DNA from: Deltaproteobacteria bacterium
GTDB lineage: Bacteria; Bdellovibrionota_F; JAHFAK01
Assembly (NCBI GenBank): GCA_023250585.1
Contig: JAHFAK010000089.1
Location: forward strand, 1 to 10,412
Length of the DNA stretch: 10,412 nt
Direction of reading: 5' to 3'
In this document: piece by piece, positions 6,296 through 10,412 of the stretch
How positions within the stretch are numbered: position 1 is the first letter of the stretch
Layout of the letters: every line of letters starts with the position of its first letter
Position numbers and translations under genes: made by a program
Notes under the pieces: generated by a model
Databases searched by the model: none
The model's input: only the letters and a program-made list of their open reading frames with translations
What the model was told of the DNA's origin: nothing

Positions 6296-7744
6296 ATGTT
6301 TGTTAGAAAAATCTTTTTTTGTATTATTCTATTCGTTATTTCTACAAATCTCTACGCTTTCGACATTAATGCTTCGGGTTACTACCGAGCTCGCGGTGAT
6401 TTATTTAAGAATTTAAATCTGGGAACCAATGAATTAAATGATTATAGAACTCTGTGGAACCAACGGTTTAGATTAAATTCTGAATTCACCGTCAGTGATT
6501 ATGTGTCACTTAATTCAACATTTGATCTCTTAGATAACGAATTTTTTGGCGCAAATCCAACAAATGGTGTAGTCGCGGGTAATCCAAGCTTTTATCAGTC
6601 TTCTACTGCGGGTGGTGGGGGAGTTCCCGAAATTTCTGAAGATCCAAGTGTTGATATTTTAGCATTTTCATCAGGAGAAAAAACAGGGTCGTTTATTGCG
6701 GTAAAACGACTGTGGCTTAATATCCTTTCTCCTCTTGGTATTTTCAAAATAGGAAGACAGCCATCTCATTTTGGTCTTGGAATTACCGAAAACAGTGGCG
6801 ATGGATATGACTCAAACTTTGGAGATGTTGCTGATCGGATATCTTTTGAAACAGGTTATAAAGGATATGTTTTAGCTTTTGGAGGAGATAAAGACGTTGA
6901 GTTTGATCGCGATCTTCAGACAACGACTCAGGCAAGCTCAATTGATACTAATGCTGATGATGTAACTCGATTTTTTCTTAAAGCAGGATTCGATGAAGAC
7001 AATGAAAAATTTCTTACGCTCATTTCTCGTCGTTGGCAAGGTATAACCGATACAACGGTATGGATTTTTGATGTTTATCCTTATTGGAATTATTCTTGGT
7101 ATACGTTTGAAGGAGAATTTACAACTTTTCAAGGAGATAGCCAATCGCAAGATGTATCTGTTTTTAATTGGGTTGCCCGTAATACTGCTCATCTTTCACT
7201 CTTTCGTTTTGGTGCTGAAGGCGGTTTTTCGAGTGGAACCAGTGGAGGATCTACTAATACTAAAAGTATAAACACCATTCCTTTTGATCGAGATTATAAT
7301 GTGGGATATTTATTATTTGAAGAAGCATTGCCCGGAGGCGCGGGCTTCGATTCTTTTGATCCTACTAATACTACCGTTGCTTCAGCTCCTGAAGCTGCCG
7401 GAGCCGTTTCAAATGCTATTTACTACCGTGCTTTTGCTGGTGTTACCTTAGCCGAAGCATTTCACATCGATGTAAATGTTATCAATGCATATGCATTAAA
7501 AAATCCGGTTATTGGTTATGATCCAAATAATACGGGCAACTTACTTTTTACATCAAACAAAAATTATGGAGTAGAATACAATATTAATCTTGGTTTAGAT
7601 GTAAGAAAAGAGTTGAATTTAGGATTTACTTTTGCGCATTTTATACCTGGCGGTATTTTCGATTCTCAAGCTCGTAATGTTTTTAATCAAGACGGCGCTG
7701 CTCAAGCTCTTACATTGCAGGGAAGAGTTTTGGTAAAATTTTAA
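6296..7744 (+). CDS. Outer-membrane beta-barrel protein, porin/alginate-export-like
   Basis: I chose ATG 6296 because it gives a textbook signal peptide (MFVRKIFFCIILFVISTNLYA, cut before FDIN). The longer frame from 6254 adds 14 polar residues overlapping the transaldolase gene. The 482-residue product is rich in alternating aromatic/polar strands, Gly and Asp/Asn loops. It has a conserved-looking block VKRLWLN (136-142), GRQPSHFGLG (153-162), GDGYDSNFGDVADRISF (168-184), and ends in a strand with a C-terminal Phe (LQGRVLVKF), the usual recognition signal for the BAM assembly machinery. This style resembles alginate-export-type barrels and large porins. Substrate is unknown. The ribosome binding site is weak (GAGA at 6287-6290). 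A TPR lipoprotein gene follows after 61 nt. Family membership is inferred from pattern, not from a search. Confidence 0.8.
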   Translation: MFVRKIFFCIILFVISTNLYAFDINASGYYRARGDLFKNLNLGTNELNDYRTLWNQRFRLNSEFTVSDYVSLNSTFDLLDNEFFGANPTNGVVAGNPSFYQSSTAGGGGVPEISEDPSVDILAFSSGEKTGSFIAVKRLWLNILSPLGIFKIGRQPSHFGLGITENSGDGYDSNFGDVADRISFETGYKGYVLAFGGDKDVEFDRDLQTTTQASSIDTNADDVTRFFLKAGFDEDNEKFLTLISRRWQGITDTTVWIFDVYPYWNYSWYTFEGEFTTFQGDSQSQDVSVFNWVARNTAHLSLFRFGAEGGFSSGTSGGSTNTKSINTIPFDRDYNVGYLLFEEALPGGAGFDSFDPTNTTVASAPEAAGAVSNAIYYRAFAGVTLAEAFHIDVNVINAYALKNPVIGYDPNNTGNLLFTSNKNYGVEYNINLGLDVRKELNLGFTFAHFIPGGIFDSQARNVFNQDGAAQALTLQGRVLVKF

Positions 7745-7805
7745 ATAATAGTGGGGCTATCTTGTTTTTGCTTCATGGGCCTCGCGTCACAATTCTGGAG
7801 TTATA

Positions 7806-8909
7806 ATGAAATATATAATCATGATAATGTGCTTGGTGTCTTTTTTAGCATGTCATACCGAAGAATCTCAGGTTATGCCGGTAGATGATCCTCATGCGGG
7901 AATGGATTTTGACGGCATGGATTTAGCTAGTATTCCAGGACATGAAGGACATGAGAATTTATTCCAATCGAAAGACAAACTAAAAAAACAAATAGAAAAA
8001 TTAGAACAAGCTTTAGAAAAAGATCCTCAGAATGTAAATCTTATGCTAGAACTTTCTAAAGCATATATTCATAGTGACCTTACCAGTCAAGCTTTGACCG
8101 TGCTGCAAAAAGCATATGGAATTAATAAGACCAATCCTGAAATTGTTTATACTCTAGCGATTCTTTTTACGAGTTTTGAGCAGTATCCTGCAGCTCTTGC
8201 GATTCTCGAACCTTATATTCAACAAAATGCGAACAATGCTAAGGTATTGTCTCTTCTTGCCGATACGTATAGAAATATGAATAAGTATGAACAAGCAATA
8301 GAAAGTTATAAGAAATTACTTACTCTTAATGCAGATGATTTGACTGCTCGCTATAATATTGCAGTAACTGTACTTATTTTAAATAATGATATCAAAAAGG
8401 CGTTAGAGTTTTTAGCGCCGCTTGAAAAGAAACAGGATTTACTGTCAGAGAATGAATCCGCAATGCAGCTTTTGACTTTGCTTAAGGAAGTGCAAAAGAA
8501 ACAAAAAAAGCTGAGCTTTAAAGAGTATTTTTTCAATAAACAATTAGGAAATATTAAATTTGATGAAGGAAATTATGTAGAGGCAATAAGTTTATACGCA
8601 AAGGCTCTTAATGAAATACCTTTTGATGCGAGTACTCTCATTGATCAAGGAATTAGCTATAGAAGAATTAGTGATTATGTTTCTGCCCAAAAAAGCTTTC
8701 AAGACGCGCTTACTCTGTATCCAAAAAATCCTGAAGCTCTTTTTAATTTAGGAATTGTAATAATTATTGATTTAAAAAAGAAAGAAGAGGGCATTCGATA
8801 TTGGCAAAAGCTAATGCAAGTTGCTCCATACTTTGCTGGTACGCAGCATTTAAAGGAGCGAATTGCCGAAGTTCTTCAAGGAAATCTTTCGTCTAATATT
8901 GACCTGTGA
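7806..8909 (+). CDS. TPR-repeat lipoprotein, exported
   Basis: The start has GGAG five bases before the ATG. Residues 1-15 form a short hydrophobic signal ending FLA-C16, an acceptable but not ideal lipobox, so lipidation at Cys16 and anchoring to a membrane face are likely. Next comes an acidic, His/Met-containing linker (about 21-50, with DPHAGMDFDGMD and GHEGHE), a short amphipathic helix (53-73), then about seven tetratricopeptide units: 76-109, 112-144, 145-178, 179-213, 239-274, 275-309 and 310-343. A Lys-rich stretch (224-240) separates repeats four and five. TPR arrays mediate protein-protein contacts, so it is probably a scaffold or assembly factor in the periplasm. It follows the barrel gene and may serve it. 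I do not recognise a named family. Confidence 0.8.
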   Translation: MKYIIMIMCLVSFLACHTEESQVMPVDDPHAGMDFDGMDLASIPGHEGHENLFQSKDKLKKQIEKLEQALEKDPQNVNLMLELSKAYIHSDLTSQALTVLQKAYGINKTNPEIVYTLAILFTSFEQYPAALAILEPYIQQNANNAKVLSLLADTYRNMNKYEQAIESYKKLLTLNADDLTARYNIAVTVLILNNDIKKALEFLAPLEKKQDLLSENESAMQLLTLLKEVQKKQKKLSFKEYFFNKQLGNIKFDEGNYVEAISLYAKALNEIPFDASTLIDQGISYRRISDYVSAQKSFQDALTLYPKNPEALFNLGIVIIIDLKKKEEGIRYWQKLMQVAPYFAGTQHLKERIAEVLQGNLSSNIDL

Positions 8910-8977
8910 ATTTTTTTCACAATTTAATATCTTTTAAAATAAGGGAGTTGAGCCTTTTTATGCATTTTTTGTTAAGC

Positions 8978-8992
8978 ACTTTTAATAAAAGT
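8978..8992. promoter_or_regulatory. Perfect 15-bp palindrome upstream of the NtrC-family gene, possible operator
   Basis: ACTTTTA-A-TAAAAGT has two 7-bp arms that are perfect inverted complements around one central base. It ends two bases before the -35 box of the downstream promoter, a position where a dimeric regulator could act. It is composed largely of A/T, so chance is a real possibility in this AT-rich DNA. As an RNA hairpin it would have almost no loop, so a DNA-binding role is the more sensible reading. Confidence 0.35.
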
Positions 8993-8994
8993 AT

Positions 8995-9023
8995 TTGAAA
9001 AGTTTGCACAATTCATTTAGAAT
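8995..9023 (+). promoter_or_regulatory. Sigma-70-like promoter for the NtrC-family gene
   Basis: TTGAAA (8995-9000) is followed by a 17-nt spacer and TAGAAT (9018-9023, five of six matches). Transcription would begin near 9030, only a few bases before the ATG at 9034, implying an almost leaderless message. No GG-N10-GC sigma-54 promoter is seen here, so the activator does not appear to depend on sigma-54 for its own expression. Confidence 0.55.
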
Positions 9024-9033
9024 AAAATAAGGT

Positions 9034-10412
9034 ATGGAAAAGCTGTTAATCATTAATACTCGTTCTGATTATGCGCGTCGTTTGATGCCCTTATTATCCA
9101 ATGATTTTACGCTCAAAATTGCTCAAAATGTGAGTGAGCTTCAGGAAATATTTAAAAAAGAGTATTTTGATGCTGTTATTTGTGGAGAAGAAGTTCAGGG
9201 ATTGAGTAAAATAGATGAGTTTTTGAGCTTCATGCAATCACAAAATGTGGCATCTCCCATTGTTTTTTTCTTGCCGAGTATTAGCTATCAAGAATCTCTC
9301 GATTTTATTAAACTTGGTGCTCACGATTTTATTTCAACATCGGTCCGAGATGAAGAATTTATCTGGACACTCAAGAAAATTATCTTACGTTATAAAAATC
9401 TTCTTTCATATTTGCCTGGAAAAAGTGAAAAAGGTCGAGGGCAAAGCTCAGAATATACGTTTGAAAATATTATTGCCAAAAGTAAGATAATGCTTTCAAT
9501 CTTTGAAACGATCAAAAAAATTACCGATTATAAAACGACAATTCTTATTACCGGCGAAAGCGGTACGGGAAAAGAGCTCATCGCGCGTGCTGTCCATTAT
9601 TCAAGCTCGCGTAAGGATCAACCGTTTATTACCATTAATTGTGGTGCGATTCCTGAAAACCTTCTCGAAAGCGAACTCTTCGGTCATGTGAAAGGAGCTT
9701 TTACAGGGGCGCATCGTACAAAAAAAGGACTTTTTGAAGAAGCAAATAATGGGACACTTTTCTTGGACGAAATTGGTGAATTGCCGTTGCTTTTGCAGGT
9801 TAAACTCTTACGTGCTTTGCAAGAAGAAGAAATACGTCGAATTGGGGATAACAGTGCCATTAGAGTGAATGTGCGTATTATTGCCGCTACATTGAAGGAT
9901 CTCAATGAAGAAGTCGCTCGAGGCGGTTTTCGCGAAGATCTTTTCTATCGTTTAAATGTATTGCCTATTCATCTTCCCTCACTTCGAGAACGTTTAGATG
10001 ATATTGATCCCCTTGTGAATCATTTTATTCAGAAATTCAATACTAAGCTCAATATGCAGATATCAGGTATAACACCTGAAGCTCTGGAAGTTTTTTCAAA
10101 ATATCATTGGCCCGGCAATATTCGTGAGCTTGAGAATGCTATCGAGCGGGCAATGGTTCTTACGACATCAAATAAAGTTAAACTTGAAAACATTCCCGAT
10201 ACAATACGCGATAAAAGGAAATCCTCAAAAGTCACGACTTCATTTGATGAGCTTTCAATTAAAAAAGCAACAAAGAATATTGAACTAGAGCTCATCAAGA
10301 GAGCTCTAGCAAAAACCCAAGGCAATCGAACACAAGCCGCAAAGATACTTGAAATTAGCCACCGGGCGCTTATCTATAAAATTCAAGAATATAAGTTAGA
10401 AGATTACGAGGG
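9034..10412 (+). CDS. NtrC-family sigma-54 activator with a pseudo-receiver domain (3' end outside the window)
   Basis: Enhancer-binding proteins of this family use ATP hydrolysis to open sigma-54 RNA polymerase promoters. The 459 visible residues run in one frame to the window edge. Residues 1-~120 have the alternating strand/helix pattern of a response-regulator receiver, but the phospho-acceptor position is Gly51 and the other conserved residues are missing. The AAA+ domain (~140-375) has Walker A GESGTGKE (174-181), the sigma-54 contact loop GAFTGA (221-226), Walker B LFLDEIGE (242-249), arginines R300 and R306 in FREDLFYRLNV, and WPGNIRELEN (359-368). A Fis-type helix-turn-helix lies at about 419-455. 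Sensor I reads AATLKDL where Asn or His is usual before K/R. A stop codon lies in frame just upstream (9028-9030), so ATG 9034 is the earliest start. Little of the C terminus is missing. Confidence 0.95.
   Translation, partial: MEKLLIINTRSDYARRLMPLLSNDFTLKIAQNVSELQEIFKKEYFDAVICGEEVQGLSKIDEFLSFMQSQNVASPIVFFLPSISYQESLDFIKLGAHDFISTSVRDEEFIWTLKKIILRYKNLLSYLPGKSEKGRGQSSEYTFENIIAKSKIMLSIFETIKKITDYKTTILITGESGTGKELIARAVHYSSSRKDQPFITINCGAIPENLLESELFGHVKGAFTGAHRTKKGLFEEANNGTLFLDEIGELPLLLQVKLLRALQEEEIRRIGDNSAIRVNVRIIAATLKDLNEEVARGGFREDLFYRLNVLPIHLPSLRERLDDIDPLVNHFIQKFNTKLNMQISGITPEALEVFSKYHWPGNIRELENAIERAMVLTTSNKVKLENIPDTIRDKRKSSKVTTSFDELSIKKATKNIELELIKRALAKTQGNRTQAAKILEISHRALIYKIQEYKLEDYE

Noticed and set aside
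7748-7769. ATAG/CTAT hairpin followed by a T-rich stretch as a terminator between the barrel and TPR genes
   Set aside because: A four-base stem with a single G:C pair is too weak to call.
8905-8959. Terminator candidates after the TPR lipoprotein gene: TGTGAA/TTCACA around a T5 loop, and AAGG/CCTT followed by T5
   Set aside because: The first lacks a following T tract and the second has only a four-base stem with an eight-base loop; termination probably occurs here but neither structure is convincing.

Overview
This window comes from an AT-rich, diderm (outer-membrane-bearing) bacterium. It encodes a LolA-type lipoprotein carrier, an outer-membrane beta-barrel ending in Phe, a polysaccharide-export (OPX) protein with SLBB repeats, a TPR lipoprotein and a sigma-54-dependent activator. 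The standard genetic code fits every gene. The mix recalls deltaproteobacterial or Bdellovibrio-like lineages or a related uncultured phylum, but that placement is a guess. I see no tRNA, rRNA, CRISPR array, insertion sequence or prophage gene.

Region 1 (1-3814). A short minus-strand start with a strong ribosome binding site leaves the window at its left edge. It diverges from a plus-strand housekeeping cluster of lolA, rimO (ribosomal protein S12 methylthiotransferase) and ffh (SRP GTPase). lolA and rimO overlap by almost 60 nt in different frames. The 70-nt rimO-ffh gap holds a four-copy heptamer tandem repeat. The theme is protein synthesis, targeting and envelope delivery.

Region 2 (3850-5630). 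A minus-strand OPX/SLBB gene converges on ffh. It is divergently transcribed from the next block through a compact intergenic region with two back-to-back sigma-70-like promoters, one with a perfect TTGACA.

Region 3 (5631-8909). A small-type transaldolase is followed after 20 nt by an outer-membrane beta-barrel gene and then a TPR lipoprotein gene. The barrel plus TPR-lipoprotein pair, beside an OPX gene, resembles in architecture the outer-membrane half of synthase-dependent exopolysaccharide exporters such as AlgE/AlgK. No synthase is visible, so this is only a hypothesis.

Region 4 (8910-10412). A 124-nt intergenic region carries a 15-bp palindrome and a good sigma-70-like promoter immediately before an NtrC-family regulator that runs off the right edge. 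Its AAA+ domain has an intact GAFTGA loop. Its N-terminal receiver-like domain has lost every residue needed for phosphorylation, so it is a pseudo-receiver enhancer-binding protein, probably controlled by something other than a cognate kinase.

Most of the window is ordinary. The most noteworthy items are the pseudo-receiver activator, the barrel/TPR/OPX neighbourhood, the overprinted lolA-rimO junction and the heptamer repeat.
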